From positions 59,107,278 to 59,171,277 of the forward strand of contig NC_052616.1 in the NCBI RefSeq assembly GCF_016545825.1: 64,000 nucleotides of DNA, written 5' to 3'. Shown here piece by piece: positions 1-11,739 of the stretch. A program made the translations under genes and the position numbers. The notes beneath the pieces were generated by a model, which had not been told where the DNA came from, searched no databases, and saw only the letters and a list, made by a program, of their open reading frames with translations. Source of the DNA: Eucalyptus grandis. Lineage: Eukaryota; Streptophyta; Magnoliopsida; Myrtales; Myrtaceae. Position 1 is the first letter of the stretch, and each line of letters begins with the position of its first letter.

Positions 1-1714
1 AACTCTCTAAACTAGATTTCGACCATAAAGCCGTTAAGTTCACTTCAACTAAATCCACAATAAGGCCACATAAAAGCCATGTTCAACCACAATTACATGT
101 CAACACAAAGCCCATTTCCATCTCATTTTCTTACCTTTTATTATTTGTCTTGCATTTTCCCTCTATCTTTATGGTGGCTAAAACTGCCAGTTAGACCCAT
201 CTATATGCTCAACTTCTAAATTGAAAATCAATAATCTAACACAAACCGATAATACAAATTTAGTACTGAAACCCCATTTTACTAAGTATACATAATAAAT
301 AATTAATCGAAAATATTTAGTTGCTTATATACTAAGAAATCGTTCAAAAAAAAAAAAAAAGACAGTTGTTAAAGACTTGCGTCAAGCGTTTGACCCTTGT
401 CAGAAGAGATTACGTTGTCTTAACCACTCTTAAAGAGCCACGTAACTCCTGTGCCAGGAAGAAACCAGCTCAGCTAACCGCGCACTATGCATGCATCCGG
501 AGAAAATAAGAGGTGACAACATATGAAAGAAGAATGATTATGAGGCAAATTACACTGATCGGGCAAACGAGTCTCGCTTGACTCGGTCATTGAACTTGCC
601 ATGATTGTTGTTGTTTAATTCGTAAATAGCTTCATTAATCGAACATTAGCGGATATGGATTAAGGCTTGACAATAATGAATTACTAGACTAAGGAAGCAT
701 TTGTTTCATGGAAAATTCAATATTTGAAAAAAAGTTATTCGAAAAATAATTGCCTATATTGCTTACGAAATTAAATAAATTAAAATATTTCATCACCTAC
801 AAAAAAAGTTAATTATGAATTTTTGTCGATAATGAATTTTTTTCATTGACTAATTTTTTTAATTGATATAACTAATCATTTTTCGGAAATGATTTTTCAA
901 ATCTTAAATTTTCCTTAAAACAAACACACTGAAAATTTGTTGGTGGAAGAGCAAGTTCATCTCCTCAACGTATGCTTAAAGGATGACCCGATCTTGCTTC
1001 ATTTATTCAACGTATCTTAAGTAATTATCTCATATACAATATCCTGAAGTGACCATTTACAAGTATTTTTTGAAAAGAGAAATTAGAATATTGTGACAAC
1101 ATTGCCATGTTTTATATTATTTTTTTCATTTTAACGTTTGTGCTGGCACATGTCGTGGGTTCGCAACTAGTTTCTTATAATTGAAAACTATATTCAGGGA
1201 TGCACGCCTTCATCGATCAATCTCCTCATGTCACAAACCTTTAAAAGATCGGGAAAAAATATTAACGAGTATGATTTTGCATCAGTTTCCCTTAAAACGT
1301 CAAAGAATATGAATTGCGAGGTCAAACTAGATCGTGGGAATAGACGTCGTCGCATGTAAAGAACACTCTAAACATAATTCCCTCCGTAGAAGCTAGGGCT
1401 AGCGCATATACTTACCAAGACATTGTTTATGTTTTATTATTATTATTATTTGTTTCGTCTCTTTATGATTTTTCCTCTTAAAGGCATGTCGTAAAGAGTA
1501 ATTAAGATGTTCATATATCCACCAAAAGATTGTCAGCTTTTGGAAAATAGTGAAGAAAGTTAATAGATGTGTATGAAAAGATTTTAGCGGTTAACAAAAG
1601 TCAAATTTTGAAGATTTGAAGAAATAAAGAGTGGAAAATAAAAGTTACACCTGATTCGTAGCTCACCAATGCTCAGATTCTTATGATCTCTTATTTTTCA
1701 ATCTAAATAATTAC

Positions 1715-1716
<2 letters not shown>
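1..1716. other. AT-rich intergenic DNA, no gene seen
   Basis: No reading frame with recognisable protein character occurs on either strand. There is a short poly(A) run near 346-360 and scattered A+T-rich tracts. I see no repeat boundaries or RNA gene here. Confidence 0.6.

Positions 1717-1770
<54 letters not shown>
1717..1770. repeat. (AG)27 microsatellite
   Basis: An uninterrupted AG dinucleotide run of 54 bases. It makes any reading frame crossing it (Leu-Ser repeats on the minus strand) an artefact. Confidence 0.97.
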
Positions 1771-1772
<2 letters not shown>

Positions 1773-1929
1773 ATAAAGGAAATATTCACGCTATTATTTA
1801 TCATGGAAATGTTGTACAAGACATCGACTGAGACTCGAGAACGTCCATGAACAAGAGCAGGAAGAATACACAACACACGCAAATTACAAAGAGTACCAAC
1901 GCGTGCCCTCAAATATCATCGAGTACGTC

Positions 1930-2473
1930 TCATTTTTTATCCACCACGCTGATCAACTTGGCATCCAGCAGCTTAGCCTCCTTCCTTATTTTTCCGACCA
2001 CCATGACTGCGTCGATCCTCTCGGCAATCACCTCCAACATAGTTCCACGCTCCCCGACATAGCGCGTCAATGTCACAACTGTTTCAGTGATGAATACGTA
2101 CACAAGAGAGGATGATGAGAAGGCTAGGGCTTTCTTTAGGACACTAGAGGTGGAGGATATCGATGGTTAATGCACGAAATCATTCCGATGAAATTTGCGT
2201 ATGTGGAGGATGAGGAGATTAGGGTCGAAACGTGTTCTAGGAATTGTTAGCAGTCGCTGCGCTCAATGCAATCATGCGTGCCTTGGCCTTGCGTTTCTTG
2301 TCCTCCGTCATGAGATCAATCACTACCTTCATCTGGATATGATAGACAAAACGGCAAAGAGACATTAGCCCGCGAAAGAAGAATTGAAGTTCAGAAAGAA
2401 TAGGGCGAAGAAGAGACAACCATCGATGTAGGAACATCAATCCAAACAAAACGAGGAAATAAACCAAACACAA
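1930..2473 (-). other. Two short minus-strand coding-like stretches, unassigned
   Basis: On the minus strand a frame open for about 78 codons ends at the stop at 1930-1932. It contains VVTLTRYVGERGTMLEVIAE followed by a charged helical tail. Upstream, a second frame ending at 2237 contains MKVVIDLMTEDKKRKAKA. Both have ordinary protein-like composition in otherwise AT-rich DNA and could be exons or remnants of one unknown gene. I do not recognise a family. The alternative is chance open frames. Confidence 0.22.
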
Positions 2474-2564
2474 GAAAATTAAGATGAGAGAGAGGAATAA
2501 GCACAGACCGGCATATCGGATCTCATACCGATCTCTTCTCTCTCGTCAATCTGAGCACCTCTCA

Positions 2565-2590
2565 CTCTCTCTCTCTCTCTCTCTCTCTCT
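2565..2590. repeat. (CT)13 microsatellite
   Basis: A short uninterrupted CT run inside a CT-rich stretch that starts near 2530. Confidence 0.9.
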
Positions 2591-2699
2591 AGACACAACG
2601 TGCTTGGCTTGATAAATGATGAAGAAGATGAAGTTTTCATCTCGCGTCGTCCTTTTATAGAGATCTTTGAACACGACAGAGTTGTCATCGACTTCAGGC

Positions 2700-3480
2700 A
2701 ATTAGCTAATTAAAATCACAGTCGGTCCATTGCAATGAAGTTACCATGACATTTCCGATCTCTTGCCAATACGGCTCTCATAATCCCCACGACACGCGTT
2801 ATTTTGGGGCGCATAAGTCATACATATCATATATCATAGACTGTTATACTCTATTTTATTTTCACACAATATTTTCCACATTAAGATCACTAATGTAGTT
2901 ATTGCCTTAGCACTTACGCAATTTCATGATCCTATTTACGTAGCTATTGCATGGCCGTTCTTCTAGAAACTAGAAAACAAGAAAAATCGATACGAAAGTT
3001 CAAAGGAAATTGAACTTGCTAGGCTTTAAAGTCAGAGGATGATGACGAGGCTTTGAATTCAAAGGATCGCGGAAGCTTCCTCGGACTAAAAAGAGCGATG
3101 ATTCATGTACAAAGAGTTTACTTGGGCTCAGGTACGAAGGTCCATGTGGTGCACGATCATTGGCCGTCGATGATGATAGCCATGTGTAGTTGACATAGAG
3201 ATAAGCAATGATCATGAGCTACCAAGAATTTAGCATGCTGGTCTTCCTAAAATGTCGGCGAACGTTGCATACTCAGATGTGGATATTATGATTTGCACGA
3301 GCGCAGTTATAGGAGGATCGATTGAATCACTTTCAAATTCGTCACGACATAAAAAACCGAAAAGAGTTGATTCATGCCCCGCTGGAATAATCCTCCTTAC
3401 GGTTGATTAGCCAATTATACTACCAAAGTCAATCATAATCGGTGGTGAACATCTTGGAAATGTGATATACATGACGAGGA
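2700..3480 (+). repeat. Old duplication, unit a
   Basis: This non-coding stretch is similar, with many substitutions and indels, to 3490-3742 continued at 21675-23130. Shared landmarks are 'ttcttctagaa', 'aggctttgaattcaaagga', 'gagttcacttgggct'-like words, 'tagccatgtgtagttgaca', 'agcatgctggtcttcc', 'tttgcacgagcg' and 'aataatcctcc', in the same order. A minus-strand frame at 3000-3215 shows no protein character. Confidence 0.6.
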
Positions 3481-3742
3481 TTTGTACGTGTTCATGAGTT
3501 AATAGGTTATGTGATAAACACGGTTCTCATAGTCCTACACGAAACGCCATATTTGGAGTCAAATAGTAACACAAAATATGTTGTCGTGCTCTAGTACTTT
3601 CACACGATGTTTTCTAGATAGAAACGACTAATGCGGGACTTTTACCCTTGCACTTAAGCAATTTTACTTATCTATTTGGCTAATTATTGCATAACAGTTC
3701 TTCTAGAAGCGAAATTTTAATCGGAGAGTCCAAATGAGATTG

Positions 3743-3747
3743 AACTT
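3743..3747. other. Target-site duplication AACTT (left) of the Ogre-type element
   Basis: AACTT directly precedes the TGTCGCGACC terminus. The same five bases follow the other end at 21675-21679, as expected for Ty3/gypsy integration. Confidence 0.92.
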
Positions 3748-4782
3748 TGTCGCGACCTCTTTTTTTCTCGGCGCCCGCAATCGGGTACGAGCGCCTAAGG
3801 AGGTTAATGGCTCGGCTGAATTTATTAAGCCCGGACTCTCTCAAGTCCACCAATTCACGACTTAATGATTCAAGTTTTTAACCTGTAAATCAAATTTTAA
3901 ATTGGAGTCGCCACTAATCGATTTGGGGTGGGTTGATTAGAAACCCAAGTGAAGTATCGGGAGATATACTCACTCCTGCGCAACCAGAAAAATTAGGATC
4001 GGGGACTTGATTACACTAGTTAATCACTAATGCCCTTTCGGTACCTAATCTTGTTTAAACCCTAAGGTTTTTGGATGTTCGAGGGATTTTCCATGCATTT
4101 TGGAGGAAAAACATTTTTTGAGTCATTTTCTAATTTTTGGACACAAAAGGGATTTTTTTTTTTTTTTGGGTTTTTTGATGTTTTTTTTTGGAAAAATACA
4201 AGTCTTTTGGCTTTTTCTGAATTTTTTGGTTTTTTCATGAATTTTTGGCTTTTTTTTTTTTATTTTTGGCATTTTTGGAAAATATGAAATATTTTTTATT
4301 TTTTGATTTTTCGGAAAATAAAATATTTTTTAAATATTTTTAATATTTTTGGAAAATAAATTATTTTTTGATTTTTCTCGATTTTTTTAGAAAATAAAAC
4401 ATTTTTCAACAATTTTTTAATATTTTTCGATTTTCTGGAAATTAAAACATTTTTTATTTTTTTAAATAAACCATTTATTTATTATTTATTAGAATATTAA
4501 TTTATATTAAAATAATAAAAAAATAAAACCAACCCGGTTCGGATCCGGGTTGGGTCCGACCCTGGCCGCGACCCAAACGAGACGGGCCCGACTCGGATTT
4601 TCCCCTCTTTTAAAAAAAAAATATATATTAAAACGACGCCGTGGCGGGCGTTGAGAGGGACACCTGCCCGGCCCGGCCCGACGACCCGCTCCACGACCCG
4701 CTCCGGCTCGCAACCCGGTTCCTTCGGAACCCTACCCGATCCGGCCCGGTCACCCGACCCATCCTCCGCCACCCCTCGAGAT

Positions 4783-4802
4783 CGCAAACCCTAGGGTTTG
4801 CG
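4783..4802. promoter_or_regulatory. 20-bp perfect palindrome made of two inverted telo-boxes
   Basis: CGCAAACCCTAGGGTTTGCG reads the same on both strands and holds the plant telo-box AAACCCTA in each orientation. An identical copy is at 20677-20696 in the other LTR. Telo-boxes are known binding sites for plant TRB proteins and occur in promoters and 5' leaders. A role here is inference. Confidence 0.6.
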
Positions 4803-5438
4803 AATCCACGGCGCCGGGAGAGGAGGCCGAAGCGATCTTGCGGCGACGACGGCCATGGCGGTGACGGCAACGACGATGGGGACCACGACGACGGCAACAA
4901 ATGACGGAATGGGATCACGATGGATGGCAGGGACGAAGGCGACGGCTTTTTTTACCTTCTCTTGAACGAAGGTGATGACGGCGACGGGGGCCGATCTACG
5001 ACGGCGGCGGCCACGGTGAGCAACGGCGGCTGGTGAACTTGATCTATGACGGCGAAGGCTACGGCAAACAGCGAAGGCTACGGCAAACAGCGACGGCCAC
5101 GACGAGACCTACTCCCGGTCAAATTTGGACGGAACGCTCTCTCTCTCTCTCCCTCGAGCTCGCCCTTCGAGCTCCTCGAAGTCTCTTGGGGACCCCTCCG
5201 AGCTCACCACACCATGACCAGCCTAAACTCGAGCTCCCCGAAGTCTCTCAGGGGACCCCAAGCTCCGGTGGCCTCTCTCTCTCTCTGTCTCGGTGTGTCT
5301 CTATGCTTGCTTCTCCGGCCGACCTTGGATCTCAGCGTGCTCGTCCTCCGCCCCCCTTCTGAAGTCTCTTAGTGGGAGGTTTCGAGGATCTCGCAGCTTT
5401 CGATCCTTTCCGGCCTCCTCGTCGACGGTGGCCCCCTC

Positions 5439-5446
5439 TATTTATA
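5439..5446 (-). promoter_or_regulatory. TATA box of the 3' LTR
   Basis: The minus-strand sequence reads TATAAATA within CCTATAAATAGAGGGG, about 340 bases from the LTR start. This implies a short U3 and a very long R-U5. The matching box in the 5' LTR is at 21315-21322. Confidence 0.65.
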
Positions 5447-5788
5447 GGCGCGGAGCGCCGGTCGGCGAGGCCACCCGCCGATTGGACCGCCGTCCCATCC
5501 GCCATCATCACCTCCTCCGGTCACGTCCCGTCGACGCCATCGCTCCTCTCGCTCCGCACGCAACCACCGTCCGCTCAAGCTTCTCCCGTCGCGCCTACCC
5601 ACGCGTGCTCCTCAGTGGCGTGAGGAAGAAGACGATGCAGGGGCCGGGCTTGAGGCGACAATGGGCCAAAGGCCCACGCGGGGAGGGGGCTGCCTTTCCG
5701 CTTTCGCTTTTCTTTTCGTTTTTTTGGTTTATTATCCGAAAATTAAATAAAACAAAATAATAATAAAGCCTAATTTTAGGCGCCAACA

Positions 5789-5803
5789 TTTCGCCCCTCT
5801 TTG
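5789..5803 (-). other. Polypurine tract
   Basis: On the minus strand the bases directly before the 3' LTR read AAAGAGGGGCGAAA, a purine-rich run interrupted by one C. This is the usual plus-strand primer site of LTR elements. Confidence 0.8.
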
Positions 5804-6020
5804 AAGGTGAGCTCGAGGTTTTATTCAAAGACAGATCGATGCCTAAACTTTATCCACGCGCGCGTAGCAGATTATATTTTGTTTATGACCTATTACTCTA
5901 TGTGGAAAAGAGCGATATAACATTACATATACTAAGACGAGATAAGAAGATACCCGTAGTTACTTACCGGGATTGAGTGAGATAGGTGTGAGCCCCGAGT
6001 TTGGCAAGTATCGGCGTCAT
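5804..6020 (-). other. Distal 3' UTR of the Ogre-type element
   Basis: Non-coding spacer between the polypurine tract and the first tandem array. No motif recognised. Confidence 0.6.
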
Positions 6021-6029
6021 CTTACTGGT

Positions 6030-6775
6030 GATATGAGGAGGTTGTTTTTCCAGGGCTCGAACCATTCTTCGATCGCCCGTTTAAAACAATCAATGATTTG
6101 TCTAGGACCCAAACCTTTCTTCGGTCGCCTTGACGGGAAATTGCTTCTCCAGGACCCGAACCATTCTTCGGTCGCCTGTTAAAACAATCAATGGTTTGTC
6201 TAGGACCCGAACCTTTCTTCGGTCGCCTATTGGAGTAATCGTGGTTTGTCTCGGACCGAACCATTCTTCGGTCGCCGTGACGGGAAATTGCTTTTCCAGA
6301 CCCGAACCTTTCTTTGGTCGCCTTGACGGGAATTGCCTTCCAGACCCGAACCTTTCTTCGGTCGCTGTTAGAACAATAAGTTGTTTGTCTAGGACCCGAA
6401 CCTTTCTTCGGTCGCTTCTTGACAGGAATTGCTTTTCCAGGGACCCGAACTTTTCTTCGGTTGCTGTTAGAGCAATAGGTTGTTTGTTTAGGACCCGAAC
6501 CTTTCTTCGGTCACCTTGACGGGGAATTGCTTTTCCAGACCCGAACTTTTCTTCGGTCCGCCTCTGTTAGAGCAATAGGTTGTTTGTCTAGGACCCGAAC
6601 CTTTCTTCGGTCGCCTTGACGGGGAATTGCTTTTCCAGGACCCGAACTTTTCTTCGGTCGCCTGTTAGAGCAATAGGTTGTTTGTCTAGGACCCGAACCT
6701 TTCTTCGGGCGCCTGTTAGAGCAATAAGTTGTTTGTCTAGGACCCGAACCTTTCTTCGGTCGCCTTGACGGGAGA
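6030..6775 (-). repeat. Tandem array 1 in the 3' UTR, about 49-bp unit, 15 copies
   Basis: The core GACCCGAACCTTTCTTCGGT recurs about 15 times with a mean spacing near 49 bases (first core near 6060, last near 6745). Two unit types partly alternate: one carries 'gacgggaattgcttttcca' before the core, the other 'gttagagcaataggttgttt'. This gives a roughly 98-bp higher-order period in places. Open frames across it on both strands are repeat-driven and not genes. Confidence 0.93.
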
Positions 6776-6809
6776 TGCACCAACCTTTCTCAGAGCATCT
6801 GCTTGTTAG

Positions 6810-7470
6810 GAGATAGTACTTGGATGATCACAAGTACGAACTCTTGGAGGATACCTGGATGCTCACAAGTATCGAAGAGGTACCTGGACGATCACAGGTA
6901 CAAACTCTTGGGGATACTTGGATGATCACAAGCATCGAAGGGGTACCTAGACGATCACAGGCACAAACTCTTTGGAGATACTTGGATGATCACAAGCATC
7001 GAAGGGGTTCCTGGACGATCACAGGCACAAACTCTTTGGAGATACTTGGATGATCACAAGCATCGAAGGGGTACTGACGATCACAGTACAAACTCTTGGG
7101 GGATACCCGGATGATCACAAGTATCGAAGGGGTACCTGAACGATCACAGGCACAAACTCTTTGGAGATACTTGGATGATCACAAGCATCGAAGGGGTACC
7201 TAGACGATCACAGGTACAAACTCTTGGGGGATACCTGGATGATCACAAGTATCGAAGGGGTACCTGGACGATCACAAGCACAAACTCTTTGGAGATACTT
7301 GGATGATCACAAGCATCGAAGGGGTACCTGGACGATCACAAGCACAAACTCTTTGGAGATACTTGGATGATCACAAGCATCGAAGGGGTACCTGGACGAT
7401 CACAAGCACAAACTCTTTGGAGATACTTGGATGATCACAAGCATCGAAGGGGTACCTGGACGATCATAGG
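6810..7470 (-). repeat. Tandem array 2 in the 3' UTR, 64-bp unit, about 10 copies
   Basis: GATGATCACAAGCATCGAAG recurs at a nearly exact 64-base spacing from about 6921 to 7429, with degenerate first copies from 6823. Each unit is two diverged half-units of about 32 bases, one with TACTTGGATGATCACAAG and one with TACCTGGACGATCACAGG. The 64-bp unit therefore looks like a fixed dimer of an older 32-bp repeat. Confidence 0.93.
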
Positions 7471-7499
7471 TACAAAATCTGAAGGAAGAATCAAGGCAT

Positions 7500-7690
7500 A
7501 CTTGAGATGTTCGTGTGGTAATATCGAGGATAGGTCTTGCATATACGTGAAGGTCTCTCACCTGCTGGTAGTTGGAATATCGAGGACATACCTTGGATAT
7601 TCATTAAGGTCTCTCACCTCCTGGTAATTGGGAATATCGAGGGCGTGCCTCGCATATTCGTGAAGGTCTCCCACCTCCTGGCAACATAAA
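7500..7690 (-). repeat. Tandem array 3 in the 3' UTR, about 66-bp unit, 3 copies
   Basis: Three units share 'aatatcgagg', 'gcatattcgtgaaggtctc' and 'cacctcctgg'. The array lies directly beside array 2 and is unrelated to it in sequence. Confidence 0.8.
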
Positions 7691-10390
7691 CTTGAATGTA
7701 GCACAAGGCTTACTTGGATGGCCGTAGATGCACAATGCAGTGGAATGCTTGAACAGCTACTAGTATTTAAAGATGCAATTTTGAGGACAACTCGAACAGA
7801 TCGAGTGTCACGGAAAGGGAGTATTCGAATGGTGGCCGATACTCAAAAACAAAAGGATACTTGACAGTCACAAGCGTCCAAATCAAGGGACGACTTGAAT
7901 AAGTCGAATGTCAAGAAGAGAGTACCTGGACAGTGGTAGGTACTTTAAGACAAATGGGGATAGAGATGTGCTTACCTGGCAATATCTCTAATCTCTGAGA
8001 GTATGTCTGCTATTTGCACAATATGCACACATGATTGTATATGCTGTAAATTCATGAGTTTAAATGTGATTTATGCATGACAATTTTGTCAGTTTTTCAT
8101 CATCTGAGTTCCACTGGGGAAGATTTTGAAAGACAACCTTTATTATGAATATAGATGTATTGAGCATGTCAGATGAGGGACTTTCAGTCTGAAAGGACTT
8201 TCCGCTCACTCTCATGGAAAAGGCTATCCTGACCATTGATGCAGGATTCATAAGGACCACACTATCTCACTGTCATCATGTCAACAGGGGTCTAAGTATT
8301 CTCGCAAGTGGTACGACTTTACCAATGTGAGAGGTCTTTGTTGAAATTGTGATGAAGACTTGGTCAACGGCTCATCAAATGGGACCGTCGAGGTTAAGGC
8401 TTATGAACAAAGTGCCGCACGATCATCTCCAGGTTTGCAAGTCAAGAATCCTGCGAAAAGAGATAGAATAGTCTTGCTCGTACTTCTTCGAGAGATGCTT
8501 ATAAACATGTGAAATCCCACGTTAATTGAAGTGCCCCTAGTCTGAAGAGACTTTTACAATGAGAATGTGATGTAGACTTGGCTCATATGTAAGAGGGTGA
8601 GAGTTGGTGACTGTCTCGGCATTTGTCACTAGTCTTTCTTCTCACTGTCAGATGGAGGCTCTATCAATTGAACCACAATGACAACTTTTTCTTGGCTGTA
8701 TTTTTTGGAGGGCATTAGCCTTGCTTTTACCGCACACCGCTTTTTTTTCATGTCCCTATTTTTTTGTTCCAGTTCTTCATTCATAAGCATTGACCTTGCT
8801 TTTACCAGGTACACTGCTTTTTTATGCCCCTGTTTTTTCTTGTTGTCAAAGCAACTGGCCTAGGCAAGTTTAATCGAAGCACTGTTATTAGACTCTTGAG
8901 TCTTCATCCTCAACCGACACTCAGGCTATGGCAATAACTTCTGCTTTGTCTCAATGTGAGGGTAAAATTACAGACTCGCTTGGGTTGTACAATGAATACA
9001 AGTGCATAAAGAAAGAATTGCTCTTCATGACTCTAGGGCACTTAAATTAACGCGAGTGTTCATATGCATAAAGACACTCAAGATTGATGCAAGTGTAAGC
9101 AAGAAAATTTCTATCCCCTTTCTCACTTTGTGATGCTGACTTGTTTTCGTCTTGCCCCAGTGTGAGGTGGTTCTTTGACGGGGATATGAGAGAAGCTTCA
9201 CCAGTGTATGGGGCTTAATGGGGTGAGCAATGAAATGCCTCTCACTATTTTGGTTATCGTACCATTCGCGAGAGAACTCTTTACCCTGCAGCCATGGAAT
9301 CTTCTGCGCTCATCTCACAAGTGTATAGATGGGTGGAACCGTGTGTGTAGGATATGGCTTGCCTTTCATCATTCCGCGTGCCTCACCCAAAGATGCTCAA
9401 TTAATCTTGTATTCTTCACTTAGCTGTCTATTCTAATAATTCTCAATGGAATCAGTGATTTAGACAGACAAAATCCTCATGCAAAATCTATTTGGAAAAG
9501 ACATGCAGCATTTTAAACATGAGAGAGTTTGTACTCTCAAAACAGATGAATGGTTTTTGCTCAAAAAGACCTTGTTGACAGCTTTAAGGATTAGCATAAT
9601 GGTGTTGTTTAAGCTTTGAACATCAAAAGGGTTATTCTCAAAGGGGTGTCGATGGTTGTCCCTATTGATTAGGGATATGACACATGAATGATCAGCCGGG
9701 GTTGGGAATCTGATCGGGCATCTTTGTTTCTTTTTCCTTGCTTGGATCACTTGGTTTTCCCTGTTTAACCATTTGATCTGGCTCTTGAATTCCAATGCCT
9801 CCTGTCAATATGAGTTCAGAGAGTGAGTGTTAGAAATGATGCCAAATTACCTTTCCCCCAGTTTATTTGTGCTGGTTTTTAGGAAAGTTCTTTGACGGCC
9901 TCTTTTTACATTTCAATGCTTTCCTTCTGTGGAATTTTCCATTCTGTCTTTGATTAGCGGCATTGGGCATAGTCATGTATCTCAAACTTCTATGGAATTT
10001 GAGATAGATAATTACTTCTTGCGAGGGCATGCATCGGGAACAAGAAGTGAGGCTTTCAGATTCTAAGATTGTTAACTGGGACAGAAGGTTCCTTCTAACA
10101 GACCGGCTCCCGAATGATGCGTCCTTTACACCGAACTGGGCGAAATTGACATGGATTACTCTTACACGTATGCCTGGGTAATGTCGATTTGCTCAAGTTA
10201 TGCCATCGAGTTTGCTACTTGATTTTCGACATTTCCCTAAATGCTGGTGATTACCATTCACTTTCCTTCATTAAGTCAACCGAACACACATTCTTTATGA
10301 TGGTGTAGATACATCACTCATATATGAAAGGTGCATAGGCATTTTCAATCTGATAGAGAAGTGTTTGGCAATGCCAAACAAGGAACATCT
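7691..10390 (-). other. Proximal 3' UTR of the Ogre-type element
   Basis: About 2.7 kb between the pol stop and the tandem arrays. Near 7770-7940 there are further degenerate 'cttgacagtcacaag' and 'tacctggacagtggtaggtac' units that resemble array 2. Minus-strand frames at 9460-9795 and 8060-8260 have no recognisable domain. I see no second gene here. Confidence 0.6.
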
Positions 10391-10391
10391 T

Positions 10392-11460
10392 TTAAGGATA
10401 GTACTTTTTTACAGCATCCGAATTAACTGGCTTAGAGAATTCTCGCCCATCCATCTTAGTTAGGATCAAGGCTCCTCCGGGAGTATCTTTTTTATTACAT
10501 AAAGACCTTGTAATTTGGGGCGAACTTGCCTCCAGGCTCTGGAAAGATTGGCAGCGTCTTTCTCAAGACTAGCTCGTCTATCTCGAAGTTCTTGGGTCGC
10601 ACCTTTTGATTAAATGATCGAGCTACCTTCTGCTGATAACACTGACCGTGGCAGAGGGCTTTCAGTCGCTTTTCATCGATCATGTTTAGCTACTCGAGTC
10701 TTTGTTGTGTCCATTCTTCCTTAGATAATCCAGCCTGGGATAAAATTCGTAGGGAAGGGATTTCTACTTCCACGGGTAAAACTGCCTCCATACCATAAAC
10801 CTGGGAAAAAGGGGTTGCCCTAGTAGAAGTTCGAATCGAAGTTTGATATGCTGTCAGTGCGAAGGGTAGCCTCTCGTGCCAGTCGCGGTAATTTTCAGCC
10901 GTCTTGGCTAGGATTCTCTTGATGTTCTTGTTGGCGGCCTCAACAGCCCCATTCATTTGCGGACGATAAGGGGATGAGTTCAAATGCTGGATCTTGAACT
11001 TAGAAAATAATTGATCAATCAGCTTGTTGTTCAGATTTGTCCCATTGTCGGTGATGATCGAACCGGCACGCCATATCGGGCGATTATGTCACGTTTGATA
11101 AACTTCATGACATTTCATGCGGTTACGCTTGCATATGATGTGGCCTCAATCCATTTTGAAAAGTAATCAATTGCAACCAAGATGAACCGGTGCCCGTTTG
11201 ACGCCTTTGGGTTAATTGGGCCAATTACATTGATGCCCCACATTGAAAACCGCCATGGCTCGGATAACTGATGCAGTTCAGTTGGAGGGACATTTATCTT
11301 ATCCCCATGAATTTGACAACGATGACAACTCCGTACATGCTGAGCACAATCATTCTCTAAAGGGAGCCAATAATAACCCGGTCTCATTATCTTCTAGGCC
11401 AACATACGTCCATTCATGTGAGGGCCACATACTCCCTCATGTATTTCTTGCATTATTCTT
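10392..11460 (-). pseudogene. Integrase domain of pol, disrupted
   Basis: Integrase joins reverse-transcribed element DNA to the host chromosome. The N-terminal zinc-binding part is visible as HEGVCGPH followed by CHRC. The core contains GHRFILVAIDYFSKW (11387-11115) and, after frameshifts, NGAVEAANKN with the catalytic glutamate (10983-10690). The segment that normally reads G-I-D-V-I-G-P has Asn in place of the first catalytic Asp. There is a stop before the domain near 11396 and frameshifts between 11115 and 10983. The C-terminal tail, including PGGALILTKMDGREF, continues to a stop at 10392-10394. No chromodomain is seen, as expected for Tat/Ogre. Confidence 0.9.
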
Positions 11461-11739
11461 GTGGCTTCAGCTGCATCCACACATCTTAGCAGATCGAGTC
11501 ATACGATCTTTTGTACAGATTTTCACCGCTTGCGAAAAACTTTGAAGCCATCTTCATTAGGTATTTTCGATCGAGGGAGTGCTTTGTTGGGGAACTCTTG
11601 CTTCGGACGTATTTCATGATATCGTAATACTGGGGGTTTCCCATCGGGTTCTTCAGTAATAGCCATGCAGTAGGCTTGTCTTGCCAGGACTTCAATTTTT
11701 AAAGGCTCTACTTCTAACCCTTTCATTGCTTGCAACATA

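Larger units (their letters stand above)
3748..5788 (-). repeat. 3' LTR of the Ogre-type element
   Basis: In window orientation it begins TGTCGCGACC and ends GCGCCAACA. It matches 19608-21674 along its length. It includes an extreme T-rich low-complexity block at 4130-4480 (A-rich on the element strand), a GC-rich block at 4520-5700, and a short internal duplication of 'gaaggctacggcaaacagc' near 5055-5090 that the other LTR lacks. Open frames inside the GC-rich block on both strands are low-complexity and not genes. Confidence 0.94.

Noticed and set aside
1703..1912. Leu-Ser repeat frame on the minus strand
   Set aside because: Produced by the AG microsatellite at 1717-1770.
4075..4287. Phe/Trp-rich plus-strand frame, repeated at 19999-20196
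   Set aside because: Caused by T-rich low-complexity sequence in the LTRs.
4497..5828. Cluster of proline/arginine-rich frames, repeated at 20364-21675
   Set aside because: They are the GC-rich parts of the two Ogre LTRs, open in several frames at once.
6030..7470. Regularly spaced repeats, considered as a CRISPR-like array
   Set aside because: The units are head-to-tail with no unique spacers, and the DNA is plant nuclear.
6022..7627. Repeat-containing open frames that suggest a repetitive protein
   Set aside because: The periods (49 and 64 bases) are not multiples of three, so units change frame. The arrays are 3'-UTR tandem repeats.
11243..11545. 100-codon plus-strand frame
   Set aside because: It is antisense to the integrase domain of the retrotransposon.
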